Positions 11,701 through 23,867 of a stretch of DNA of 64,000 nt are shown here, in pieces. Each line of letters opens with the position of its first letter. Position 1 is the stretch's first letter. This stretch comes from Linnemannia schmuckeri (taxonomy: Eukaryota > Mortierellomycota > Mortierellomycetes > Mortierellales > Mortierellaceae), in NCBI GenBank assembly GCA_029449235.1, contig JANATG010000018.1, positions 682,001 through 746,000 of the forward strand, given 5' to 3'. Made by a program: the position numbers and the translations under genes. The notes beneath the pieces were generated by a model. It was not told the DNA's origin. It saw only the letters and a list, made by a program, of their open reading frames with translations, and made no database searches.

Positions 11701-12353
11701 GAGAGCAAGAGTCGACAAAAAAAAAAAAAAAAAAAAAAAAAGACGTGTCTTTTTTTAGGATGATGACACTCAGTCATTCAATCAGAGACGAGACACAGGT
11801 AGGACAAGCAAGGCAGACGAAGTAAAATTCTACTCGCCCTATCCTTTCACTTGATTGCCATCCTTACCTCACTCCTCTCTGCCTGTCTGTCTGTTGCCAC
11901 ATCGACAACAAACAACATCAAGGCACACACACGCTTATCATCTACTCGAACATGGCCACAAGAAGAAAAAATATGCATGCACCTCCTTGTTTAGGTCGTT
12001 GAGCCTTCTGTGTAAATATTGTTGTGCTCGTTCATGCTTTGAGTATTTTGTCTCTCATCTCAATTCACTCCCGCGGAAACTGAACAAGGCGCTCGTTATC
12101 TGCTACTCCACCAGGTAGTTCATTTTCATTTCTATCCCCATTCACCCCTTCTGGAACCACCTTTTTGCTCAACCTCCATCCTTCCTCTATAAAAGTAGCC
12201 CCGTCCCCTGCTTTCAACTTCTTTTTTTTCATAATACTCTGCCCTTCTCGTTCTCATCATTCAACAGCAAATCCTTAATTCAATCTAGCTTTCTCATTCT
12301 CTCAGCCCTCTTTACCAACATCCGCCAACCTTCCTTTATATACATTACAAATC
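8729..12353. other. 3.6-kb non-coding stretch
   Basis: No gene with recognisable homology. It holds a C run near 9528-9538, poly(T) at about 10584-10605, a second C run near 11045-11058 and a 25-nt poly(A) at 11717-11741. A spliceable-looking short reading frame at 9709-9962 is described separately in the findings. The last 250 bp are C/T-rich with a TATA box and belong to the promoter and leader of the four-TM protein gene. Confidence 0.5.
12188..12195 (+). promoter_or_regulatory. TATA box
   Basis: TATAAAAG lies 166 bp upstream of the ATG at 12354 and is followed by a C/T-rich leader, a spacing suited to a core promoter of the four-TM protein gene. Confidence 0.55.
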
Positions 12354-13407
12354 ATGTCTCAAGAACAGCCCGCTTACTACTCCCCCGCTCCCGCAGGAGG
12401 ACAAGCACCCATCCCTGGCACCCCCACCTACCAATACGTCACCCCACAACCCCTTGACCCCTCCCAGCAGCAATACCAGCAACAACAACAATACCAGCAA
12501 CAACAGCAATACGCACAACAACCTGCTCCCGGAACAATCCTCCAACAGCCTGCTCCCGGAACAATCCTTCAACAGCCCTACTATCCCACCCAGTCGCCTG
12601 CCCCCGGTTTCCAACAACCCGCTATTTCTCCAGAGTTCAAGGAACAACCCGCTGCCGTGTACGCCACCGAGGCCCACGCCGCCCAGCCAGTGGTGATCAA
12701 CGTTGATGGTGCCGAGCGCCGTGGGTTTATGGGCAAGCTGCATCAGTTTGAGATGTGCTGTGGGTTCATTCCTCTTCACACTGGCGCCATGATCATTGCT
12801 ATTCTGATGGTCATCTTTTATGGATACTGCGGTCTTGCTCTCTTGATTGCTAGCACCTGGCGTGGAAGTACGTATATAAGTCGCCTTGTTAGAATGATAC
12901 GGTGTCGCGCATTATTCAAAGTTGTTCATGAATAACAAAAGATAATTTGTATATTAACCCCATCCATCTTTTTATTCAACTCATACCTCATCAAAAAAAT
13001 GTATAGCCTGGTACGGCGCCGTCTTTATCGTGCTTGGAATCATCTACCTCGGTGTCGCCGTCATCTCTGCCTACGGCTTCATGGGCGCATACAAGGAGGA
13101 CCCTGTCTGGGTGAACCGGTTCGTCAAGTTCTTTGTCATCGGTTCTCTTATCTGGGCCATTCTCGAGATCGTCCAAATGGCCATCATGGTCGCCGCGTAC
13201 TCCAACATCTGCGCCGGCTATGACTACTATTACTATGGTGTTTCCTGTGGTTTCAATTGGGCCCCCTGGATCATTATTTTCGTGATTGGACTCGGATTCC
13301 AGTACTACTTCTGCTGCTGTTTGGTTTCCTACCAGAGAGTCCTTATGGCCCGATTGAACGGCGGTGATGTTGAGGGCCAGGGTGGCAAAACCATCGAGAT
13401 GCACTAA
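12354..13407 (+). CDS. four-transmembrane protein with Pro/Gln-rich cytosolic N-terminus
   Basis: Exons 12354-12867 and 13007-13407 (139-bp intron, phase 1) encode 304 residues. The first ~120 residues are low complexity: Pro/Gln-rich with a YQQQQQ repeat and two copies of PAPGTILQQ. They are followed by a conserved-looking segment GFMGKLHQFEMCCGFIPLHTG. Four hydrophobic helices follow: MIIAILMVIFYGYCGLALLI, FIVLGIIYLGVAVISAYGF, FFVIGSLIWAILEIVQMAI and WIIIFVIGLGFQYYFCCCLV. The pattern (cysteine-rich loop before TM1, YDYYYYG between TM3 and TM4, short charged tail) resembles tetraspan proteins common in Mucoromycota, but I cannot name the family and give no function. The start codon is supported by the TATA box and C/T leader upstream. 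Confidence 0.85.
12522..12575 (+). repeat. 27-bp coding tandem repeat (two copies)
   Basis: Two adjacent units starting CCTGCTCCCGGAACAATCCT differ by one base and encode PAPGTILQQ twice. They follow a CAG/CAA-rich poly-Gln segment at about 12466-12515. Both are likely to vary in length between strains. Confidence 0.85.
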
Positions 13408-16400
13408 AGTGATGAGTGACCCTTGAAAGGTTTTTGAGGTGGCCGCAGTACTGTAACCATTGAATAGTAGTTGCTCTCATTTTTTTTCTTATTCCCCGAG
13501 CCACTTTTCCATCTCCTTTTTTCTAATAACCATACTTCAAAAAAAAAAGCTCTCTTTCTTTTTTTCTTCTTTTGTCATGCCCTCGCCCCAACTTTGTTAC
13601 CCCTACTGTACTCTCCGTTCTTGTTCATATCCTCGCTCTTTCTCATTATGTATTAAAAAAAACTGATGATCGTTCCTCTTCTTTTTCATCCCCTCGTTTG
13701 CCGCAGGAAAGAACCAACGGTTTCCTTTTTATTTTGCTTGTTGTGTCAGTGCATAAATGAACCAAAAAATAATCGACCAACGCTCTAAATCGCTTTGAGT
13801 ATGTCCCACATTTTTTTTAAGTGTGTGAGGGGCATCAGCACCGCCACCCCTTCCATTTTGTCGACTGTTGGGTGGCTGCTGACTTTGGAAAATAAGAATA
13901 TGCTCGGTGGAGTTGGAGTTCAACGGCCTAGGCCTTCTCTCTCCCCAATCGATTAATCGCAGCCGCAACAAGATGCAGTCGTTTGGTACATATGCAACTT
14001 CAAAAAGGGGAAATTGGAAGCAATGCTTGTTCCTATGAGTTGACTATTGAACAAATTAAACGCCAGAATCCATCTCTTTGTGCACCAAGACACGAAGTCA
14101 GAACACCTTAACAAAGCAGTCAAAAAGAGAGGTGTAGAAAACTCAACCCAGTCCCCAGACAGACGCGTTTAGTCTCTAGCGCCACCAACTCAAATCTAGC
14201 AAACTCAAACTGAAGAAAGAGAGTGGCATATGTTCTCACAACACGAACCATCACAAAAGTAGTTAATACTGTTTCTAGTCGTTGTTTATTTTTTTTGTGG
14301 GGAAGAGAAAAGTAGGTATATCGTTCACTTCACTGCACTTATTCCCACAAACAGGTCAAAAGCGGCGCGCACTGGTTGCAAAAAAAACGATGCGCCCTCA
14401 AGGCAAAATAAACAAAGTGACTACTCACTACTTCCTTGGCGAAGTCTACAGCAACCAGCCAGAAAACATTCGCAATTAACTACAACTCAATTTTCACTGC
14501 GTCCTCACATCCTCGCCGTTCGCTCATGCCTATTTTTCATAGAGCCACCTTTATCTCTGTTATTTCCACACTTCTCGATTAACAGCTATTACAATTGGAA
14601 CAAAAAAAACCACATTTTTTGAGTCATAGTTTGCTATAAGTCTCGGGAAATCCTCGTCTTTAAAAGTGTCGGCTCACCGCCATAACAAAATATGAGGGCT
14701 AAGCACACGAAAAGGAGATGAGAGGGAGGAAGGGAATCATGGCGGAAGAATAAAGGGATAGGGCGCTGATGAATGTGGGAAGGGCAGGAAGAGGCGATCA
14801 AAATTGAAAGGTGCCATGGGTAGCTGCAAGCATCAACAAGAGAGTAAGAATGGCGAGAGGGAGGTGACACACACACATGCACACGAACTCCTATGTTTGT
14901 CTTCATCCCCCTTTCTCACTTATTCTCCTTTTTACTCCTCATAAGACCTCCTTTTGAGCTTGGACCAACGAACTAGCGGAAGAAACAGGAACGACAAAGG
15001 TCTTACCCCTCACGCGGACATGCCTTTTTTGGATTTTTTATTCCTTTCAACCCAACCTCTCTCCGGCCTATAGAGGAGGTCAAAGAAGGAAGTATTGGAT
15101 GTGTTCTGTTGTTGTATGACCATACTAAATCCGCCTTGTGTTGTTATAAATAAGTTCGGTTCACTCGTTATTCTCGTGTCATCCATGCATCCCGACCATC
15201 TCTTTCGTTTTGCAAATTTCGATCTTACATGCAGAAAAAGGTGACAAAGAAAAAAATTTGAAGTGGATGCCTGAAAGACAACTGAAAGAGAAGATGAATG
15301 AGGTGACGGTATTGCCATCAGGCACCCTATTATTGCGAACTCCAATTAACAAAGCATTTTGCAGCAACGCCAACAAAATCGGAAGGAAAGGGCTTTTGTA
15401 TCTGCATATATGTCATTATATGAATGTGCGCATTGACACTCGTCCCCAATTTCCACGGATTCCGAAAGGGAAAAAAATGAACAAAAAAAAAGCCTCAAAG
15501 GAGGATAAAAAGGTCTGTTCATTCGATATTTTTTCCACACGCCTCCGAGTCGTGAGTCCGGGTCCGAGACCTCTATCTCTCCTTGTTTGCCCAGACCGTG
15601 CCGTGCCGTGGGTGAAAATGCGGATGACAACAACATCAACAAAAAAAAAAAGGAGAGAGTGAGTGAGGTTGGTGTATTTTTGCGCTTTTGCATCTGTGGG
15701 CAAACGCAAAGGCCGAGAAAGAGAGAGGGAGAGCGTCAGGGATACGTCGGGGGAGAGCGAGAGATAGAAGAGGGAGGGTTGTAATAACTGACCACGGATA
15801 CGCTTTTCGAAACAAAAGGGACACTTTACTTATGTGCTTAGGCGGCTGTGGACGAATGGATGAATGAAAATAAAGATTGTGGTATGTGCTTTCTTTATTG
15901 AAGGAGTATGAAAGCAACTCTTCACTTTGTGCGTGGGAGAGTACTTTTTCAAGACAAGGAGGAAGCCCCATAGGTTGAAGACATAAGCAGTATTTTGTGG
16001 GGTAAGAAAATGCAGAAGTGGAAGAAGAAAGTTTCATTACCATTTCTACTACCAACACACGCCTCTCCCTGTCCTGTCTTGTGCCCACCTGGTTGAGAGC
16101 GCAAATGAAGGCCCATTAGTGTCGAGAGTGCGGGGTAATATAGCGTATGGCTTAACAGCCTGAAGACACTCTAGATCCGGCATTGAATAGGGTGATGATG
16201 ACCACAAGGAGACACAGACGGACATGCACACATCCCTCCTGTGCCTTCTTCTATTCCCTATGACCCCCTTCTTTCTCAATAGCCCCTTGGAATACTTGTA
16301 CCCTGCCCAGTCAGGGCCAAGATCATGTCGGGCGACTCGTTGGGGTAATAATAAAACTACCAATGAAAGAAAAAACGATCAATGCGCTCTTTGTTGATGC

Positions 16401-17594
16401 TCTGTGTTTATATGTTTTAGGGTCGGTCGACACTCTTCCTTTCCGATGATGATGCTCATGGTGATGTGTCTAAGAAAGCGAGCTCTTCATAGACAACAAC
16501 AAACGATGGAGGACCCGTGAGAACAAATAAGAGAGGAGAAAGGTCAGTTTTCTACATCATAAGGCTTTTACTATCACCCATTTCCGTCCTTCTTTAACGC
16601 CTTTCAAGGACAAGTCAGGAAGTAATGGACATTGAGTGTCGATGATTTATCTTTATTGGATACCAGGATGGCTAACTTGACTGCTGCTATTCCTTCTATA
16701 CCCCTACTTCCATACCTCATCAAAGAGCTGACCTGACCTGCCCGACTGAGAGATTCGTTGGCTGAATTAGTTGACAGGGCTGAACAGAAGTGTCCAACAG
16801 ATGTACCTTCACATTTTAATGAGTTGGGAGGACATCATTGGAAAGCAAGGAATGAGTGTTTACCTTTGATGGAGGGTTTTTGATCGTCTGATTTTGAAGG
16901 AAGATAATAGGAGAAAACGAGGCACACGACTCACGAGAGAGACAACACGACAACAGACAGCAGACAGCAGACAGCGAGCAATGCCGGACTTTTAACCACC
17001 AGCTTTGACTAGCAGAAGACATTCATATTGTTACCCGGAGAACACTCAATTTAAAGATAGTCCTTAGATGGGAGAGAGAGAGACGAGAGTAAGTATTGGC
17101 ATCGGGAAGAGGGGATGCATCTGAATGGCGAGAGTGAGTAACAAGGGCGCTGTTATTGTTGTTATTGTTGATGTTGTTGGTGTGGTTGTGTCGGTCTGTT
17201 CACTTTATCATTTTTTTCAATAGGCCATATGAATTTGTTTTAAATACAAAAAAGGGTGCAGCGTTTCCTTTTCCACGGTCTCGTATGAAATAAAATACGC
17301 CTTTCCGGACTCTTTATTACTTCTTTGTCTCTCTCGCTCTCCTTCTTTCTTCTTCTCTTGTCCGTTCTTCATCCTTCCCCTCTCTCTTTCCTCCACTCCT
17401 CTTCACACCTCTTCCTTTTCTCTTTTCTGTACATAGTTCAACTTCACTCCACTCCACTCATTCCACTCACACATTCCGACATACCTGCATTACAAACAAC
17501 AACAACCGTCTCCCCTTAGCCTCATTCACCCTCTCTTCCCTTCGTAACAGTAACAACAACAAACACTCTTCTCGCAGTCCAGAATACTACAACC
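13408..17594. other. 4.2-kb non-coding stretch upstream of PEPCK
   Basis: No gene recognised on either strand; the open frames here are short and compositionally biased. Purine-rich and A-rich patches occur at 15240-15780. From about 17300 the sequence becomes strongly C/T-rich and then CAACAA-rich just before the PEPCK ATG, which looks like promoter and 5' UTR. Confidence 0.5.
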
Positions 17595-20500
17595 ATGCTC
17601 TTCTTAAGGTACCTACATTGCTTCTTGACTGCTGCCATTTTTCTATTCGCGTTTGCAATGAACATGGACATGAGCGCGTGTGTGTGCCTGCTTGTATGTG
17701 TGAGTGCGTGAGAACAATACAGGGCTGGCTTTTGATTGTGAGCGCCTTTCTATTGCTATTTTTCAATGTCCGTCACTCAGACTTGCACACACTCACTTAA
17801 CGTTCACAATTGAGGGTGGTCTGTGGTCACTCACACCTTTCCTCTCTTCTCGTACCTGCTTAATTTCTCTCGTTCATAACCATGGGAAATCTAGACCTTC
17901 AGCCTCTGCAAGACTGGTGTCTGCCCTCACAACGAGGACCCACCCATCAGCAACAAACAGTTCTGTCCGCGCCGCTCGCTCTCTGCACACAAGCTCGGCC
18001 TGGACAATCGGAAAGGGAACAACCCAGTCGAACCCCTTCTCCCTTCGCTCGCCCTTTTTAGCGTCCCAAGTCCGCCTATTGGGCGCCATCTCCAAACCAT
18101 TGGCCAGACAGACACTCTTTGCCAGCCACTCCTCCCCCATCTCGGCCTCCGCCACCATCCACCAACACTCCCAAGCCGAAGAGGTCGCCATGCAGCATGA
18201 CCCGGCCCCGACCACCCACCTGAAACTCGTCGACTGGGTCCGAGCGCAGCAGTCCCTTCTTGAACCCGACAATGTCCACTGGTGCGATGGTTCTCAGGAA
18301 GAGTACGACAGCCTTGTTGGCGACCTGGTCGACAAGGGTGTCATGATCCCACTTGACAGCAAACTTCGTCCAGGATCATATCTCACCCGGACTGACCCAG
18401 CTGATGTCGCACGGTCCGAGAGTTCCACTTTTATCTGTAGTGAGAAGGAGATCGATGCTGGGTAAGTCTATTCATCTACGAAGAACTGCTCGAAAGTCTT
18501 TTTTTTTTGTTGTATTTGAAAAATACAGATGAGTGACAGACAAGATGTCCGGTGACTGGAATGAATATTTGTCAAAGGGGAGAGGATCGGGAGAAATAGG
18601 GCGCACCTTGACATCATGCTTATGACAATGAAAGAAAAGGATAAATAGAGAAAAAAAAAGGAGTTGAAACAGACGACTGCGTCCAACTAATAATGCCTCT
18701 TTTCCCACCCTTTGTTACTATTTTCATTTTGTGCGCGCACAGTCCAACGAACAATTGGGTCGACCCCAATCATATGAGGACTGAGCTCGAAAAGTCCTTT
18801 CGCGGTTCAATGCGAGGTAATTTGCCTGCATTTGTTTTCATCTCTTGATGTCCACTTCATGAAGGTTAACGTTGACTGACAACAGCCCCACTTCTTTTCG
18901 TCAATGATGATATACAGGTCGCACGATGTATGTGATTCCCTTCAGCATGGGTCCTATCGGATCACCTCTTGCTCGCATTGGTGTGCAGGTAAGTAACTAA
19001 AATACCGACTTTGGTGATTAGGATGGAATGATGGAGCGTGCAGTTAAGAATGGCAGTAAATCACCAGATTTTCAGCAACACAGTACTCACATGTACTTAC
19101 ATTTTTCTTTAATATAGGTGACGGACTCTCCTTTTGTTGTGGTCAACATGCGCATCATGACCCGCATTGGTCAGCCTGTACTCGATGTCCTCGGCGACGA
19201 CAAGGAGTTTGTGCCTTGTGTCCACTCTGTGGGAAAACCCTTGGAGCCCGGTGACAAGGACTCGCTCTGGCCATGCAATATTGCTGAACGCAAGGTCGTG
19301 CATTTCCCTGAATCACGTGAAATCTGGAGCTTTGGCAGCGGGTATGTTTTTGCGCTGCCTTGTAGCATGATATATATATATCCTTCGGCTCAAGTGCGTA
19401 ACTGACAATGTATATCATATCCACTGCCTTCCTATGACCTCTTGAAATAGATATGGCGGTAACTCTTTATTGGGAAAGAAGTGCCTAGCTCTGAGAATCG
19501 CTTCCGTGATGGCCCGCGACGAGGGTTCGTTAGCAGAGCATATGCTCATCCTGGGTTTGACAAGTCCCGCTGGAAAGAAGTACTATGTCGCTGCAGCCTT
19601 CCCCAGGTAAGAAATACAAGGTCATACTGTAGTCCACATGTCGTTCGTTTGCTATTGGTTTATTAGGGTCAATGTACTTTGGACAATGAGAGCTCATGCT
19701 GGAAATTTTCATTTCTCGTTCTTGAAATAGCGCTTGCGGTAAAACGAATTTGGCCATGATGCAGCCGACATTACCAGGATGGAAAGTACAAGTCGTCGGC
19801 GACGATATCAACTGGTGAGTTATCTGTCTATCACTGGTACATACATACATCCTCCCGCATGAACTCTTATGAGAACAAGTTACTAATGTATAGTGTTGTA
19901 TTACAACTGCACCTATTTAGGATGAAGTTCAACCCGAATGACTCACGCCTGTATGCGATCAATCCCGAAGCTGGTTTCTTTGGGGTGGCGCCAGGCACGT
20001 CAGGCAAGACGAACCCAAATGCCATGGAGACGATCCAGAAGAACACTGTCTTTACCAACGTCGCTTTGACCGAAGATGGTGATGTCTGGTGGGAGGGTAT
20101 GACCAAGAAGCGACCTGATGGCAAGGTGGTCAACTGGAAAGGCGAGGTTTGGGAGCCATCGATGGGTGACAAGGGTACACCTCTGGCTCATCCCAACTCT
20201 CGTTTCACAGTCTCTGTGGGCCAATGCCCCGCCAAAGACCCAGCTTGGGATGATCCCAACGGTGTCCCAATTTCGGCCATTATCTTTGGAGGTCGACGCG
20301 AGACGACTGTGCCCCTTGTCTTCCAGACTAAGGACTGGAACCATGGTGTACTTGTTGGTGCAACCGTAGCCAGTGAGAAGACTGCAGCTGCTGAAGGAAG
20401 CGATGTCGGTCAGCTCAGGTAACCAAACGAGCTTGTTCGTGAGACATGATTGTCAGATGCCATTTTTTTAGAAAAGCGAGTCACACGTGTAACATGTCTG

Positions 20501-21123
20501 ACCGTTGACGCTTAATGCATGTACAATTGTCTCTTTGTTTAGGTTTGACCCGTTCGCGATGCTCCCCTTTGCAGGATACAACATGGGCGACTACTTTGGC
20601 CACTGGTTGTCGATGCCCAGTCGCGTCAACGATCCCTCGCAGCTGCCCAAGATCTTCCACGTCAACTGGTTCCGCAAAGATACCAACGGATCCTTTATGT
20701 GGCCTGGATTCGGGGACAACTCGAGGTAACACTGACTTCTCTCTTTGTGACTATTGACCACAAAGGAGACGTACAACCGACAAGTATACTTACAATCGAA
20801 CTGTTATGTTTTTTTATTCCCTTTTTTGTAGAGTATTGAAGTGGATTGTAGACCGTTTGGAGAGACCCGAGGATAAGGATCTGTTTACATCGACGCCGAT
20901 TGGATATGTGCCCACGGCATCGTCATTGGACCTTTCTGGAATAGAGAAAGATGTTGGTGGTGGAATAATGGAGAAGTTGTTGAAGGTGGACGCGAAGTCG
21001 TATCTGTCTGAAGTGGGCAAGGCGCGCGAATATTTTAAGCAATTTGGCGATCGCTTCCCAGCCAAGTTGACTAAGGAGCTTGATGATCTTGAGGATCGTT
21101 TGAAGAAGAACCAAGGCGTCTAA
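17595..21123 (+). CDS. phosphoenolpyruvate carboxykinase, GTP-dependent type, with mitochondrial-like presequence
   Basis: Converts oxaloacetate and GTP to phosphoenolpyruvate, CO2 and GDP, the committing step of gluconeogenesis. Ten exons: 17595-17608, 17895-18461, 18743-18816, 18918-18988, 19118-19341, 19451-19606, 19731-19814, 19921-20418, 20543-20725 and 20832-21123. Together they give 720 residues with every junction in frame. It is the GTP (animal/bacterial) type: the P-loop/active-site signature FPSACGKTN (367-375, with the reactive Cys371), VVGDDINW (390-397), IFGGRR and NWFRKD are present. Residues 1-103 are rich in Arg, Ser, Ala and Leu, and acidic residues first appear just before Met104, so this looks like a mitochondrial targeting sequence. 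From Met104 (codon at 18190) onward the protein is 617 residues, the usual cytosolic length. Exon 1 is only 14 nt, chosen because it restores frame and yields MLFLRPSASARL. Confidence 0.93.
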
Positions 21124-23532
21124 AACAGAAGACGTGTTGTTTTCCTTTACGGAGATACCTTGTTTCCCGCACCCGGATCAGTGTGCAAGACTCCGAAGCG
21201 ATCCTTCTCTTCTTTTCCTTTCTCCATTGTTCTTTCCTACCCATTGAGCTGCCGACAACCCTTCCTTTCTTATCCTTTGACACTTACCCGTTGTTGCTGC
21301 TGAAGAAGCAGACCTGCACCTAATAGCGATCTCCCATCTACCATTCCCGAATAAAAAAAACGACTCGCATTCGAACTCTTTCTCTATCACATCTACTGCT
21401 TCGCAAACAAATACAACCGTCATTCAACAGTAAGAAGATTGCTTTCTCTACTCTTTTGTATGGTTTCCTTGCATACAGCTATGAATATACATCGCCAAGG
21501 CGGGTGTCGTCGGGAGTGGGCGAGTTCACGGGAAGACATTGGCGCTATGAATATGGGTATGGATATATGAACAATTTGATTTGTGCGTTTCCCCTTCGGG
21601 GTCTCGGGTGTTGAAAGTGTCCGGACAGACCTCTGAAGTGCAAAGCCACTCTGTCTTTTTCTTTCGCATGAGAAGAGAGCCTGTTTCTGTCTGCTTTTCT
21701 GTCTGATGTGAGTCCCGCAAGAGATAGGAAAGAAAAAAATAAAGAAAAAAGAAAAAAAGTTCTTGCTCAACGACGAAGCTGATCCTTTTCTCTCTCTCTC
21801 TTTCCCTCCTTTTCCCACACTTGGTCAAAGGTCGTCGCTGTGCTTTTGCCTCTCTTTAGTCGGAATCTGCACTCATCCTTCCTCATCCCTTCGTCACTCT
21901 CATCCTTGACTTCCTTCTTCCACTCCTATCCAGAAGCCCCTTCTCTTACACACCCCTGGGTATTTTCACACACTCTTACGCCCTTCCTTCTATTTCCCGC
22001 TCATTTGAAGGATCCCGATTGTCGCTTGAGGTTCATATATAACTTTTGAATCCAGACGGGGCAACAACGATACTTCGCACCTGCACATTCACTCAGGTAA
22101 CGATCTATCCTTACTCCCTTTCTGATTACAACACACTCTCACTCCTTCCCAACACATACACATATACACACATACACACACACATATCCTCTCTCTCTCT
22201 CTCTCATACACAGACTGCACATATTCACATTTACCCTTTACGACAAGCACAACAAAAAGAGTGTGATCAGGTTTTTTGTCTCTCGCCCATCTTGCAGACA
22301 TATACACATACACGCATACACACATACACAACACTTATTCTTGAGCCTACTCTCTCCCTTATCCCATTCCTATTTTGTTCCCTTTCTTCCCTGTCCTCTA
22401 TCCCTGTTTTTCAGCTACTCCTTGCTTCCTGTTCTTCCCCCTCTGTTGATTTTTTTTATTGACTTGAACGTGCTGTCACGCCTTGTCAGTCAAAGATCCC
22501 TCCTATTGCTCTTGTTCCATCCACTCTCCACTCTCTCTGCCTATCACACCTCTCGCTTTCCTTCTACCACGGAGGTCAACCAGCCAGTTTTCTAAGCATA
22601 CAAAAAGGGAAAGAAGAGAGCCAAAAGACAGTCACCACTGCCTTCCTTTGTTCAGACCCGGACCCGTCCTCTCCTCTCCGGAGGTGCCCTGTCCACCGCC
22701 GACGCACCCTCCACTCGTTTACTCACCAACCAGGCACGCACGCAGATGCATCTTTCACTTGCTATTCTCGCACACACACGATTAAAGCGATCTGTTCACT
22801 ATTCTTACGATCACACCATTCAATTCACACCCCCCTTGCACCACTCCCTTTGCTTCACCCTGTTGGTGTTGTTGGTTGTGTATGTGGTGTGTCTATCTGG
22901 TTGATATAGCATATCCACTGTGGCTACCCCTTCCTTCCCTCCTGTTATCAATGTACACCCTTTCTTCTACACACACAATCTGCAGCCCCCTCCTTTCCCT
23001 CTTCCTTTTCAAACAATCATTAAATACCATTACTTTCTGCCGTTATCATTTTCACCCTTTCTCTTGCCACCATCATCATTGATCATCATCGGTCTTCCTT
23101 CCTGATATCCATTATTCATCATACCCGACCGTCGATCTCTCTCTCTCTCCGTCTCCTATTAATATTATCCGAAAGACGACCATTTTCTACCTTGCACTTG
23201 TCTCATTCTTTCTTCCTGCTCTCTCTCTCTCTCTCTTTTTTTTTGTTCTCTGTCTCTCATGGTATATGCGTGTCATCCTTCTTTGTCTGCTCTCTTCCTT
23301 TTTTTTTTTTTGTTTGTGTAATTCTCCTATCCATTTTATCCTATTATTCATCTAATTCACATCCTAAGTGTCCAAATATTTATTTCCTTCCGTTTCGCAT
23401 TGTGCCTGTCTTTTTCTGCTTTCCATTTCGGACATCAACCGAACAAGTGCTCAAATATTTTTGTCTCTGGTTTTTTTGTTGTCTCTGTCTCTCTCATCTC
23501 TTCCTTCTTCAACTTCTTCCTCCTCCTTCCGT

Positions 23533-23567
<35 letters not shown>

Positions 23568-23867
23568 CTTCTTCTTCTTTCCGTCCCTTACTTTATCTCT
23601 GTCTTTCCCTTCCTCCATACACAATTTTTTTTTTTTTATTTCTTTTTTTCTTCTTCTTTTATTGTTCTCTCTCCTCTCTCTCTATTTCCTTTATTAATTC
23701 TCGTCTCTCTTTCTCTCTTTCTTTTCTATACACTCTCTACTCTCACTACACTCCCCTTCCCTTCATTCTCTTTACTCATTCACCCATTCCTTCCTTCGAT
23801 CTCGAATCTAAAAAAACAACACATACTGTACATATCCTCATCAACAATAGAATCCAATCAATCCATC
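21124..23867. other. 2.7-kb pyrimidine-rich region upstream of mitofusin
   Basis: No gene recognised. From about 21840 to 23867 the plus strand is overwhelmingly C and T, with CA/TA microsatellites at 22150-22340, TC repeats and a 32-nt poly(T) at 23536-23567. The long open frames in it merely reflect this composition (Ser/Phe/Leu-rich). The downstream part is likely a long leader or promoter of the mitofusin gene. Confidence 0.55.

Noticed and set aside
15210..15784. Overlapping open frames on both strands of 60-150 codons
   Set aside because: They lie in A- and G-rich simple sequence, show no homology or splice pattern, and both strands are equally open.
17704..17894. Unspliced upstream start (MRENNTGLAFDCERL) for PEPCK
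   Set aside because: This stretch lies within the proposed first intron and encodes no targeting-like sequence. Using the 14-nt exon at 17595 gives a coherent presequence with correct GT-AG ends.
22150..22340. Possible CRISPR-like or satellite array
   Set aside because: These are CA/TA and CT microsatellites without spacer-repeat structure.
23192..23867. Long open frame (Phe/Ser/Leu-rich) running into the mitofusin coding region
   Set aside because: It is the translation of a pyrimidine-rich tract with poly(T). Part of it is in frame with Fzo1, but it has no family similarity, and the ATG at 23868 begins the plausible protein.
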